This document shows positions 43,982 through 53,944 of a stretch of DNA of 64,000 nt, piece by piece. The DNA is from Adenophora triphylla var. japonica (lineage: Eukaryota; Streptophyta; Magnoliopsida; Asterales; Campanulaceae), in contig JAFEMH010000751.1 of NCBI GenBank assembly GCA_022495995.1, forward strand, positions 558,001 through 622,000. Direction: 5' to 3'. The notes under the pieces are model-generated. The model saw only the letters and a program-made list of their open reading frames with translations. It ran no database searches and was not told where the DNA came from. Numbering within the stretch: the first letter of the stretch is position 1; the number at the start of each line of letters is the position of its first letter. The position numbers and the translations under genes are program-made.

Positions 43982-43991
43982 AAGTGGGAGA
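43982..43991 (+). other. E7 polypurine tract
   Basis: AAGTGGGAGA immediately before the 3' LTR, typical for copia. Confidence 0.88.
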
Positions 43992-43992
43992 C

Positions 43993-45352
43993 TGTTGGTG
44001 TTATGCCCTAGGCCTATGATTGATAGACTTATGTGTTGACATTATTTATTATTATATGAGATGTTTATTATTTGATTATTATATGTTTTGTATATTTGTT
44101 TATAATAATCTCTGTCCCTAATTATTAAGAGAATAAATTAGTATAATTGTCAATGGATAATCATGTGATGAATATATGCATAAGAGATGCACATTGAAAT
44201 TATGGGTACTTGTTAGAGAACAAGTGATCGACATGACCCGCATGAGATTTATGTCATGGTCAAATGTCATACTTAAATCTCATACGGTTACTTCATTTAT
44301 TTCCTAGACCTAATACTATCATAACCTTACATATGATGAAAGTCATGTTTGATTTTAGTCAAACGATATCTTAACACGATATCTATAAAGGCTATCATTG
44401 GCATGATCGGATTCATGATGGGAAGGATGATAAGTCAAGAAGGAATTTGTCCCTCGGAAGAGAGATGTTATGCTTGGGCCCCTCGATGAGTGATAATGAT
44501 GAAAGTGTATGGCCGTACCCCAATGTGATTGGAATTATCATTATACTCAAGAATCGAGAAAGCATTGAACAATAACAAGTTGACAAGGACCATGACTTGT
44601 GTTCAAATATGACATCGTGAGACAAAGGGAGAAATGGAAGTACACCATTGGAAACGTGAACTCTTACGTTACATCATTTGGGTAGACATAATGGCTTGCT
44701 AGAGTCCGCTTATGTCTTATGAGGTTCGATATGATCGAACTCATTGCCAACATGATGTAATCCTATTGGGTCACATACAACTAGAATGAATTGGTTAAAC
44801 CGGAGGAAGAATGATTGAGAGGCTCGTAAATCGGTTACTTATGTCACGCGACATATCAAGCCAATGGCTTGATATACCGCGCGACATAATAGGCCAATAC
44901 GCGTTTTGATGTACTGTCTCTCCTAATTCGATTAGAAGAGGTATTTACACTATTGTAGTATAAATACAAGTGTTCTGTCAGACCTAAAGGTCTAGCCGAA
45001 ATTTTAAAAGCAAAATTCACAATCAAATTCTCTCAATATTCTTCAAGGTTTTAGATCTAGCAATCATCAAGAAGTTGTTCTTGAATTCATTCAAAGGTGT
45101 GGATACCGAAAGAGGGTCTTCGCTCGTTCATCGATCAAGGCCTAGAGTTCAAGCAAGTTGAAGAACGAAGTTTGTGATTTGATATCACATAATCAAATCG
45201 TTCGATAGCTCAAGACCGGAAAGCGTTTCAAGGTTGGTTTAATTCTATCTCATAGGTATTCAAATTAATTGTATAGAACGGATCCTAGGGCTTCTTGGGT
45301 TTTATGTTTTTAATGCTTAATTCCGCTGCGCATGGACCCGTAAAACCCAACA
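43993..45352 (+). repeat. E7 3' LTR (1360 bp)
   Basis: Near-identical to 37147-38505. Most differences cluster at 44826-44838 and 44907-44918, beside the palindrome block. Confidence 0.95.
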
Positions 45353-46129
45353 TTTGCATGGTCATACAGGGATATGCCGGGGCTAGACAGTTCGATAGTA
45401 GAGCACAGAATCCCTCTAGCACCAGATGCTAAGCCAGTAAAGCAGAAATTGAGGAAGATCAAGCCAGAATGGTCTCTACAGGTCAAAGAAGAGATTGAGA
45501 AGCTACTGCGGGTAGGATTCATCAGAGTCATCGAATATCCGACATGGTTATCCAATATTGTGACCGTCACCAAGGCCAATGGGAAGGTGCGCTGCTGTGT
45601 GGATTTTCGAGATCTAAACAAGGCCAGCCCCAAGGACGATTACCCTTTGCCAAACATAGACATCCTGGTGGACTCCACTGCCAACTACGAAGTCAAATCC
45701 TTCGTTGATGGCTTTGCAGGCTACAACCAGATCAAGATGGCCGAGGAAGACTAAGAAAAGACAGCCTTTACCACACCGTGGGGAACTTACTGTTATACAG
45801 TGATGCCATTTGGGCTTAAGAACGCCGGGGCTACTTACCAAAGGGCAGCGACCGCGCTTTTTCATGACATGATCCACAAGGAGATTGAGGTCTATGTAGA
45901 CGACATGATAATCCACTCCAAAGGCGAGGATGGGCAACACTTTGTTGACCTGCGGAAGTTCTTTGAGAGGCTGAGACAACATTCCATGAGACTAAACCCT
46001 GCCAAATGCACCTTCGGAGTGACAAGGGGAAAAGTGCTTGGGTATATGGTCACGGAGCGAGGTATTGAAGTTGACCCCCAAAAGATCAAAGCCATTATGG
46101 ATATGAGGCCACCTCGAACCTGCATGTAA
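45353..46129 (+). pseudogene. E6 reverse transcriptase, continued after E7
   Basis: In phase with the frame cut at 37146. Motifs: RVIEYPTWLSNIVTVTK, CVDFRDLNKASPKDDYPLPN, GFAGYNQIKMAEED, then TAA 45752-45754 where relatives have Gln (C-to-T). MPFGLKNAGATYQR and YVDD (about 45893-45904) follow in the same frame, then CTFGVTRGKVLGYMV. A stop at 46127-46129 ends it in the thumb region. Confidence 0.92.
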
Positions 46130-46640
46130 GTCAAGAGCTTTATGGGAAAACTGCAGACATCAGCCCATTTCGTCAATCAGCTTGACCACTATGTGCGAGC
46201 CCATCTTCAAGCTCATGAAGAAGAACGTAGACACGTAATGGACCGAAGAATGCCAGGATGCTTTTGACCAGATTAAGGCATACTTGGTACATCCTCCAGT
46301 GCTATGCCCCCCACATAGACAGAAACCTCTTCTGCTCTATCTACTGTCACTGATACGGCAGTTGGGGCTATGCTTGCTCAGGAAAAGAAAGACTCTCCCG
46401 TAGAGAATGCCATTTACTTTGTCAGCCGGAAGCTGCAGGGAAGTGAGCTCAATTACTCAGCGTGTGAAAAAACCTGTGCAGATCGGTCCGGGTAGTCGGC
46501 AAGTTGAAGCATTATATGCAAGCCCACCCTGTGAATTTGGTCTCAAAAATGGACCCCATAAAATACATCTTTGATAAGCCTTCCCTCTCGATGTGTCTAG
46601 CAAAGTGGTCCTTCTTCTTGGCAGAGTACGACATAAACTA
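46130..46640 (+). pseudogene. E6 RT-linked RNase H remnant
   Basis: Split over frames: SFMGKLQT, then VTDTAVGAMLAQEKK, ENAIYFVSRKLQGSE and NYSACEKTC, and from 46504 KLKHYMQAHPVNLVSKMDPI. The acidic set is incomplete, as expected for the degenerate first RNase H of Tat elements. Confidence 0.8.
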
Positions 46641-47688
46641 TGTGACCAGAAAGGCCATCAAGGGTCAAGCGTTGTCAGACCACCTGGCAAACTTCCCCAG
46701 TAATGAGGACAGAGGGCCTGAACCCCAATTCCCAGATGAAGGGATCTTTGCAGTCGAGCCCGAAAACCGATGGCAATTATTCTTTGACGGAGCCGCTAAC
46801 AAAAGAGGAAACAGCATCGGGATGCTACTGATCGATCCGAAAGATGAGCACACGCCAATAGCCCTCAAGTTGAACTTCCCTGCCACGAATAATGTCGCCG
46901 AGTACGAAGCTTGCATTGCTGGTTTGGAAGCTGCCTTAGAAAGGAATGTCAAGGAGCTCGAAGTTTACGGAGACTCAGCCCTGATCATCAACCAGGTTTC
47001 CAACAAATGGAAGACTGTGGACCCTAATTTGCAGCGGTATCATGCCCATATGGAGGAGTTGACTGGACAGTTCAGAGAAGTGACCTTCCACTACTTGCCA
47101 AGGGAAATGAATAGATTCGCAGATGCCCTAGCCACTCTAGCCTCATTGGTAGAGATCCCCGAGGGAAAAGCCATAAAACCCTTCAGAGTGGGTAGAAAAG
47201 AAGCCCCAGCCTTCTGTTGTGAAGTAGACCTGGGACCCGAGCCTATAAAGGAACCCTGGTACTATCAAATTTACCAGTTCCTCAAAGATGGAGAGTCAGC
47301 TTTCAAAGACGAAGAAGGTAGACTGAAAGAAGGTGTCAGAGCCAAGAGCTTGCAAGCCTTGAAAAGGTTGGCCTCCCATTATGTCATTCTAGGAGGCAAC
47401 CTGTACAAGAAGCGTTACCAAGGACCACTCCTCTTGTGCGTCACTCAAGAAAGGGCCAAAGAGTTGATGACCGAAGTCCACAATGGTCCCTGCGGTCCTC
47501 ATATGAATGCCAGAGCCCTGATGCAAGTGATCCTCAGAATGGGTTACTACTGGATTTCCATGGAAACGGATCAGATCCAGACGTCCGAACATGTGACAAG
47601 TGCCGGCGGTTTACCAACCTCAACCATCTCTCGCCTCATGACTGCATCGCATGACGACTCCTTGGCCGTTTGCAACTTGGGGTATTGA
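46641..47688 (+). pseudogene. E6 second RNase H and integrase zinc finger
   Basis: The archaeal-like RNase H has its first Asp intact (LFFDGAANKRG), plus YEACIAGLEAAL, VYGDSALIINQ and NRFADALATLASL; so unlike E1 all four acids are in place. The zinc finger starts HNGPCGPHMN and then shifts near 47580; its CDKCRR half is in another frame. The long frame 46504-47688 therefore has a nonsense tail. Confidence 0.88.
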
Positions 47689-48515
47689 CGTGATAGGGAA
47701 AATAGCCCCGGCGGGAAGCAATGGGCATGAATTTGTGCTAATAGCCATCGACTACTTCACCAAGTGGGTAGAGGCCAAGTCCTACAAGATCCTCACTTCC
47801 GTAAAAGTTGCCCAGTTCATCAAAGAAAACATAATGTGCGTATATGGGGTGCCCAACGAGATCATTTCCGATAATGGGTCACACTTTGAAGGGGACTGCG
47901 ATAGGTTGCCGTCGAATTCAGAATCACTCGCCACAAGTCGTCTCCGTACGCACTCGCACTAATGGAGCCGTGGAAGCCGCTAATAAGACGCTCGAACGGA
48001 TCATCCGGAAAATGGCCACCCGTGGTCGTGATTGGCCCGAAAAGCCGCACTTGGCACTCTAGGGCTGGGCGTAACGTCTGTCGAATGCCTACAGAGAAAC
48101 TCCTTTTGCCCTAACCTACGGGATGGAAGCAAAGTGTTACCAAGTGGAGTTGGAAATCCCGTCATTAAGGGTCCTCCCGGAAAATAGTGTCAATGAAGTA
48201 GAATGGTTGCGCAGCCGGCATGATGAGTTGGCTCGCTTGATGAGAGAAGGCTAAAAGCCATGTAACACACCCGAGTCTACCGAGGCGGATGGCCGCAGCG
48301 TTCGACAAAAAGGTTAAGGCCGTAGACATCAAAGAGGGTGACTTAGTGTTGAAAGTGAAGCCCCTACCGCAGACAACCCCCGGGAAAATGGGAACCCGTT
48401 TGGATCGGCCCTTATGTGGTGCGTAAGATACTATCGGGAGGAGCCATGAAGCTTGCAGACCTGGACGGTAATCCCTTTGTCCACCCAAATAACGGTGATA
48501 AGCTCAAGATACTAT
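47651..48515 (+). pseudogene. E6 integrase core and C-terminus
   Basis: Core: TWGIDVIGKIAPAGSNGHEF, AIDYFTKWVEAKSYK, ISDNGSHFEGD, then after a shift near 47915 NGAVEAANKTLERIIRKM with the catalytic Glu. The C-terminal domain is fragmentary (KAVDIKEGDLVLKV-like, then LKLADLDGNPFVHPNNGDKL) with several shifts and stops from 48060 on. It ends near 48515 before an A-run. Confidence 0.83.
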
Positions 48516-48516
48516 G

Positions 48517-48520
<4 letters not shown>

Positions 48521-48549
<29 letters not shown>
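48521..48549 (+). repeat. A homopolymer of about 29
   Basis: An uninterrupted A run right after E6 pol. It heads the first unit of the duplicated stem-loop module; the second unit has a shorter A-rich head (48632-48649). Confidence 0.85.
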
Positions 48550-48554
<5 letters not shown>

Positions 48555-48725
48555 GTGCAAAAGAGTAATGTCCACTAGGCCGAAAACCCCAAAAAGGGCG
48601 GTCTAGGCAAAAGACAGGTTGCACAAACATGAAAAAAAAAAAGAAAAAAATCTTAGTGCAAAAAGAGTAATGCCCATTAGGCCGAAACCCTAAAAAAGGG
48701 CGGTCTAGGCAAAAATAGGGCCGCA
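48550..48725 (+). repeat. Tandemly duplicated stem-loop directly after E6 pol
   Basis: Two about 100-bp copies (TCTTAGTGCAAAAGAGTAAT...). Arms: CTAGGCCG with CGGTCTAG (48575-48606) and TTAGGCCG with CGGTCTAG (48677-48708), each 8 bp with G-U wobbles in the sense strand. Same module as E1 611-707. Confidence 0.75.
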
Positions 48726-48748
48726 CATAAAAAATGGTTCACCGTAAT

Positions 48749-48820
48749 GAACTACGAAGACCCGAGCCCCTTAGTCTTTCTTGTAAAAGGGGAACGTAGG
48801 CAGCCATATATGGTTCGGTC
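48749..48820 (+). other. Conserved hairpin, type 1 (E6, after pol)
   Basis: ACTACGAAGACCCGAGCCCC, TT, loop, AAAAGGGGAACGTAGG, then TGGTTCGGTC. Outer CTACG/CGTAG and inner CCCCTT/AAGGGG arms pair perfectly. Confidence 0.7.
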
Positions 48821-48980
48821 TAAACAATAAAAAGGGCAATCAAGCTTCCATGAAGTGCGTCCTAAAAGAATAAAGGGTATTTCAGTTTTCATAAAGCGGG
48901 TCCCAATCAATAAGACATTTGAATTTCCATGAAATGTGTCTTGATAAATTTCTAAGATAATATTTCTTGTTCATTACAAG

Positions 48981-50717
48981 TTAAAAATTTCTTGATGAAT
49001 TCAAGAACGGTCTACTCTTGACTCGTAACTCCTCGCTACAAAGATCTAAAATACAAAAATGCCTAAATAAACTAATGTGTTTGCAAAATGGCAATAAGGG
49101 AATCCTAAGAAAAGATCCGTCGCCGTCATTCGCTGAGTCTTCTTTGGTCTTCTTCCCTTTACCTCGACCCCGTCGAGTTTTCTTTCTCTTCTTCTCTATA
49201 AGGTCGGTATCCCTCATCCCGATCTCTGGTATCCTCACTGGAGCCTCCACCAAACCCGTGTCAATAAGTGCCCTCTCTACACGAGCACGAGTCCGCACTT
49301 CCTCCCTCTGAGTCTCAGTCAAAGGAGCGACCTCGAACAATCTCTTGTATCGAGCCTCCATATCTCCGATCAGGTCACCCGACCGGTTATGGCGACTCGC
49401 CTTAGCCTCGCCTCCCTTAGAGTCCTACTCGAGTCATAGTCGGCCCCAATAAAGCCCGACGTCTCTCCCCAAAATGACCCGAGTCGCTCCCATTTCCCTC
49501 TCGTACACCCAAGTAGACAGTGGTCAAGATGGTGCTCTTCCCGCTCCCGAAGATAGCCCCGGGTGGGAAAGCAGCCGTATGTCCAAGCCCTCGAGAAGAA
49601 TGAAAAGCCGGCCGGGTCTCTCATATCCAATGGCATCACCTCCGTGGTCCCATGTCCTCCCAATCGCTCAATGGCTCCCGTAAAGCCCCGAACCGCCCGG
49701 ATACCAAGCAAGGAATGTAGAAGGATGACCAGCAGTAACCCTAGAACCCTCACAACATAAGACTCCCGAAATATCCTCCCCGGTCTGCAATCTCCAAAGT
49801 GAGGTATCCACCAACGGATGTCCGAAGTGGATAGCCTAGCCATCGTCGCCTCCCGGCCTACCCCGGTCCCTGTTGCCTCGGTGCACCTCTCCTAGAAATC
49901 ACCCAAGGGCACCGAAGTCGGCAAAGCCCCCGGCAAAGCCCCGAGCCTCTCCCGCAGCCCATAAAGTCGCACAGCTGGACTCCTGCACCTCATGAAATGG
50001 TCTCCCCTAGCCATCCAGTCAATGGCATGCAATGTCTCTCCCAAAACCAGTGGGACAATGTCCTTCCCAGCCCTGCAATCTCTGACCATGTCCAAGAGAC
50101 CACCATGACAGATCCCCACAGACTCAGCGGTGAACAGAGCAGAAAATATGCAGAGAACGAAGGCATCCATAGCCACCGTGGTCGCAGCCATAGCCGGAGA
50201 CCCAAACCTGCCCGGGATATCAGAAAGGTCAATCCTGTCCGGGGCTATCATCATCCCCTCAGCCTCTCCCAGAGAAATCTGCGTTAAAAGATGCAAGCTT
50301 TACCGCCACCGGCACGTCTCCGATCAGCGGAATAGATATAGCCTCAATTTCTGGACCCCCAATCAAGGCTCGGAAGTCTTCATGCATTGGGACAATCTCG
50401 TTGTTAGAAAAGCAGTAGACGTGTCTCCGGACGTCCCAAAACCTTGATGCTGCTCTCGAAAGGTCCCAATCGGGCTGGAGATCCCTCAAATGCCATAAAG
50501 ACTTGATCTTGAAGGAAGAATCAAGCAACCCCTTGTGAGATTGAAAGTTGTGCTTCGCCCAAGATTGAAGATCGGACAGAAAACGGTCTCGCTTCCCCCT
50601 TTGCAATCTGACGGGCTTCTCCATCGCAAAATGACCAAAGATGGTGTCTTTAAGTCCAAAATGTGCTATGGGAACAATTGGGACAAGTCTAAGTTGAAAA
50701 TGAAATGAAATGGCCAA
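48981..50717 (-). pseudogene. Antisense DUF7745-like gene in E6
   Basis: Reading leftwards from 50717: an N-terminal part with KIKSLWHLRDLQPDWDL and RFWDVRRHVYCFSNNEIVPM, then (50296-49892) TTVAMDAFVLCIFSALFTAE and LVLGETLHAIDWM, then (49843-49370) STSDIRWWIPHFGDCRPG and LLLVILLHSLLGIRAVRG, then a charged tail (49361-48981) with KKRKKTRRGRGKGKK. This order and these motifs resemble the plant DUF7745 family, often found with retroelements; the match is from memory of the family pattern. Frames change between segments, either by short introns or decay; a TTTTAACGCAG acceptor-like string lies near 50270. It is antisense to E6. Confidence 0.55.
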
Positions 50718-50754
50718 GCCTTGCTTTTATTCAGAAAATAACCAGCCTGCATGT

Positions 50755-50815
50755 AACCGTGAGCCGCACGGCTTCATTTGCCCTCAGACCAAACCGCATG
50801 GCCTCATTTGCCATC
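50755..50815 (+). repeat. E6 GCCGCACGGC-type motif pair outside the LTR
   Basis: AGCCGCACGGCTTCATTTGCC at about 50762 and a decayed ACCGCATGGCCTCATTTGCC at about 50795 repeat the LTR promoter palindrome with its TTCATTAGCC tail. Another pair stands at 53726-53770. Confidence 0.6.
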
Positions 50816-51152
50816 TCGCAGAAAATCTGCAAAGAACCAAAGTTGCTGCCCAAGGGAGTTTTCACCCCACTTTCTCAACCAAGACCTGTACAAAAACATG
50901 TCCAGAAGCCATTCAAGCATTTATATATCATCATAAATCATTTTGGCCCCGTTTCAGCCCCAATTCCAAGCAAAAAACTGCCCCGAGGCTCAGATAATAT
51001 GCAAATTTAAAAAGCATAAATTAGAAAAGTAAATAAAGCATTACTACAATGTCTTCACCCCATCGGCACCCAAATAAAGCAAAAAATAAACAGAGTGTGC
51101 ATCAAATTTTTCCATTGTTTGTTTTTGTTCCTAATTCCACTCTAGAGACCTC

Positions 51153-52830
51153 CTAGGCCTCCGATTCTTCCTCTTCTTCGTCACTGCTCAGCTCATAGAT
51201 GCTAGCCTCCCTCATCAAGTCCTCCTGGTCGCTCACGTCAGACAGATGGACATTATCGTGCCCGTACTCGCCTAGCCGCTCCGTAATGTCGCATTGGGTC
51301 CCCGCCCCCTAGGCATGGCACTGGAAGAGTACTCCGAGGCCGATGAGGTAGACGTTGTGCCCCCGACATGCCTTCTCTTGTGCCCAGGCTCCTATGCTTC
51401 CGCTGCCGCCTTTGAAGTGCAGGCCAGCTTCCTCAGAAGGGACCGGCACATGTCTTTCCAGCCCCTGTTCTGCCTGACCAATCTGTCATAGGTGCGAGCC
51501 GGAACTCCGAGAAAAAGAGGAGAAAAATCTCGTAAAATCTCGAATTGCAAAAAGCAAAGAAATCAAAAGGGAAAGACCCTAAAAGTATACTTACAAGATC
51601 AAGCCAAAGCGGTGGTATATTGGGGCTCCCTAGTGTCGGGGACAGGAATCCTCATCCTCCTCGGAACTCCGTGGACTACGTAAGACAGGTGCGCAGGAGG
51701 GATCAGCGGGTCAGTAGGCTCATCCTCCCCATATCCTTGAGTGACCGCCGCCTTTCATCGCCTTCGTGGCGTCCTCAGGCGCTACTCCACAAACACAGCG
51801 TAGGGGGTATCCATGTCAAAGTACTCCTCGGCGGCCACGCCTGCCTGGTACCTAGCAATCTCATCTGCCTGCCAATCCCTGGGTTGTAGCATCCGTGCTG
51901 GAGGATCATGGGGAGTAATGGCGTCCAAGGGAGGGATATGGCCATGCTGCCTCGAGAAACGGTCCCCCAAATATATGACATCACATGTCAGCCCCGTCAG
52001 CCATCTCCTCTGCCTCGTCGCCTCAATGGCCTCTCCTAGCAAAATCTCCGGATACCTGCCCCAGGGGTAGAAGTCCACTCCGTCATGTCCATCCCTGTTG
52101 ATGACCGGCCTCACCATCTTGTAATCAAAAGTGATCCGGGTCTTTCCCGTGAACTTATCCCTCGCATCTCCCCTCCAACGGATCATGGCAGGGAAGATGG
52201 TGATATCGCTCTGTTGGTTCCAAGGAAAGAACCTGATCACCTCACAGAACCAGACCTGCATGTTCAAAACATCAAAAAGGTCATTTTTCTTTCATAAAAG
52301 TCTCAAGACAAGAAAAGAAAGAGAAAAGAAAGAGGGACTACCTCGAGAGCAAAGGAAAAGCAGTCCATGGAGGCAGCTTTATTCCGGCTGTACATGTCCA
52401 AAGAGAAGTAGAGCTCCGCCAATCCGGCCTCTCCCCAAGAGACCGTCCCTATCCCATCAACATCCTCCAGAGAGTCGAGGAGGCTAGTCATAGCCAGTGT
52501 CCAAGAATTAGCAAAGATGGTGACCGACAACAACAACCACACGAAAGCTCTAGCCAGCTGGTGGGCGGTCACATCGCTAACGGCAAAGTCCCGTATGCAG
52601 TTCTGGACTGCCACCTCGACATTCCGTGTCTCCATCCCTAGCCCCTTGGGAATCAGCTCAAACCCGACCAAAGCTCGGAACTGTAGACCAGTGATAGCCG
52701 TAAAATCAGCTGGAGTCACTGTCAACTCTCCCCAGCTAAGATGGAAGCTATGAGTGCTCTCCCACCAACTCAGATGGGAATCAGCTCAAACCCTGACTGC
52801 TATCTCAGATGGTCCTCTAGACTTGTTCTC
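51153..52830 (-). pseudogene. Antisense Plant Mobile Domain gene with introns in E6
   Basis: Read leftwards. Exon 1 (to 52342) begins in WWESTHSFHLSWGELTVT, the classic Plant Mobile Domain opening, then PADFTAITGLQF and an ARAFVWLLLSVTIFANS helix. An 86-bp GT-AG intron (52341-52256) joins in phase to exon 2, VWFCEVIRFFPWNQQ. A second GT-AG intron (51594-51483, donor GTAAGT) leads to a last exon ending in an acidic tail (SSDEEEESEA) at TAG 51153-51155. A TAG near 51788 and unclear junctions suggest decay. The domain is known in MAIN/MAIL-type host proteins and in transposons. It is antisense to E6, so it is either a captured gene or an element-borne antisense gene. Confidence 0.68.
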
Positions 52831-53364
52831 CTGTAGACAAGCACAGCAAAGAAATGTGTCAGTCCTTCATCATTTTCAAAAGCATGCATATATTCAAAAA
52901 AATGCACATATTTTCAAAAGAAAAGCATTCATAAAAATTTTTCTAGCATCCCTTGCACGAAAAGACACGTCTTTCATCACTTGAAACACGTCATGTCAAG
53001 TCCCATCGCTTTCCTAAAGCACAAAATCCCAATTTTCAAAATTCCTTGCACATAAGCATTATTCTTTCAAAAAGTGGCATGCATGAATCCTTTTCATCTT
53101 CCAAAATCTTGTTTTCTCATTGATAATCAAAATTTTGACCTAGTTCTAGCACATGCAAGAACTCCGTCTCACTTTAGACAATTATCATTCTTACTTTATT
53201 TTCGAGAAAAAAGTGGGTCATTCCCATTATTTTTATCAAATAAATTGCACATGCATGTTCTTAGCCTCATAGGTTAATCATCAATGTCTCAAAATCATTC
53301 AAAAATCCTAGGAAAATCCTAGAAAATTCCTAAAATTCGGGTCAAGCCCTAAATCAATCAAAAT
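52831..53364. other. A/T-rich spacer, possible first intron of antisense gene
   Basis: Non-coding on both strands, with ATGCAT/GCACAT-rich strings. Compatible with a long intron between the 5' UTR exon and exon 1. Confidence 0.35.
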
Positions 53365-53710
53365 TCAATCAAAATCGACGGAATCGAGCCAAATAAGAAC
53401 GCTTACCCCAACCGATCGCGGGTTCGTCGATTTGTGCTCTCTTCTCCCTGGATAAAGCTCCGATGGAGGCGTAAGAAAGTCATACTTTCTCTCCGTTCGA
53501 ACGAGCTCTTTCCTCCTCCTCCGCGCGGCTTCCGAGATGTTTCTTCTTGCTTGCCTTGGTATAGGATTGCCCTCCAGATTCATTCTTGATCAAAGGGAGC
53601 AAGGGAATTGAATGATTTTCAAAATTTCTCTCCTCTCTCTCTCTTCCTCGGCTGGAATGGGCAGCAGTAATGCCCAATTGCCCTTTCAAATCTGTTTTAA
53701 ATAATCTGGA
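53365..53710 (-). promoter_or_regulatory. Probable 5' UTR exon and promoter of the antisense gene
   Basis: On the minus strand a TTATTTAAAAC TATA-like string (about 53697-53707) precedes a GA-rich leader (53620-53650) and a GGTTGGGGTAAGCG donor-like site near 53408. The layout resembles a plant 5' UTR with an intron leading to the exon at 52830. Short ORFs over it are not credible genes. Confidence 0.4.
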
Positions 53711-53944
53711 AAAAACAGACTTCTAGCCGTACGGCTTCTTTTTCCTCCATCTCATGCCGGGCGGTCTCATTCGCTCTGAGCAGAAATTACAATTTTGCCC
53801 CTGGACTTTCCACTTGGGCCTACAATTCCCGTTATCCTTTAACTAAGATAACATCCTTTTCAGAATATATCCCTTATATCCTAAGCAATTAAGCTTTCTT
53901 CCCAGTCGCCTCCGTTAATTCCGTTATAACGGGATAACGCTAGG

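Larger units (their letters stand above)
37147..45352 (+). mobile_element. E7: complete copia element nested in E6 RT
   Basis: LTRs 37147-38505 and 43993-45352, tRNA-iMet primer site, leader, gag, protease, integrase, RT, RNase H, polypurine tract. The LTRs differ by about 18 of 1360 positions by eye (about 1.3%), less than the host element's LTR pair, as nesting order requires. Gag and pol carry one in-frame stop and several frame shifts. Confidence 0.95.

Noticed and set aside
48521..48549. A run as poly(A) tail of a LINE or processed pseudogene
   Set aside because: No LINE domain or target duplication; it heads a repeated stem-loop module present in another Tat element.
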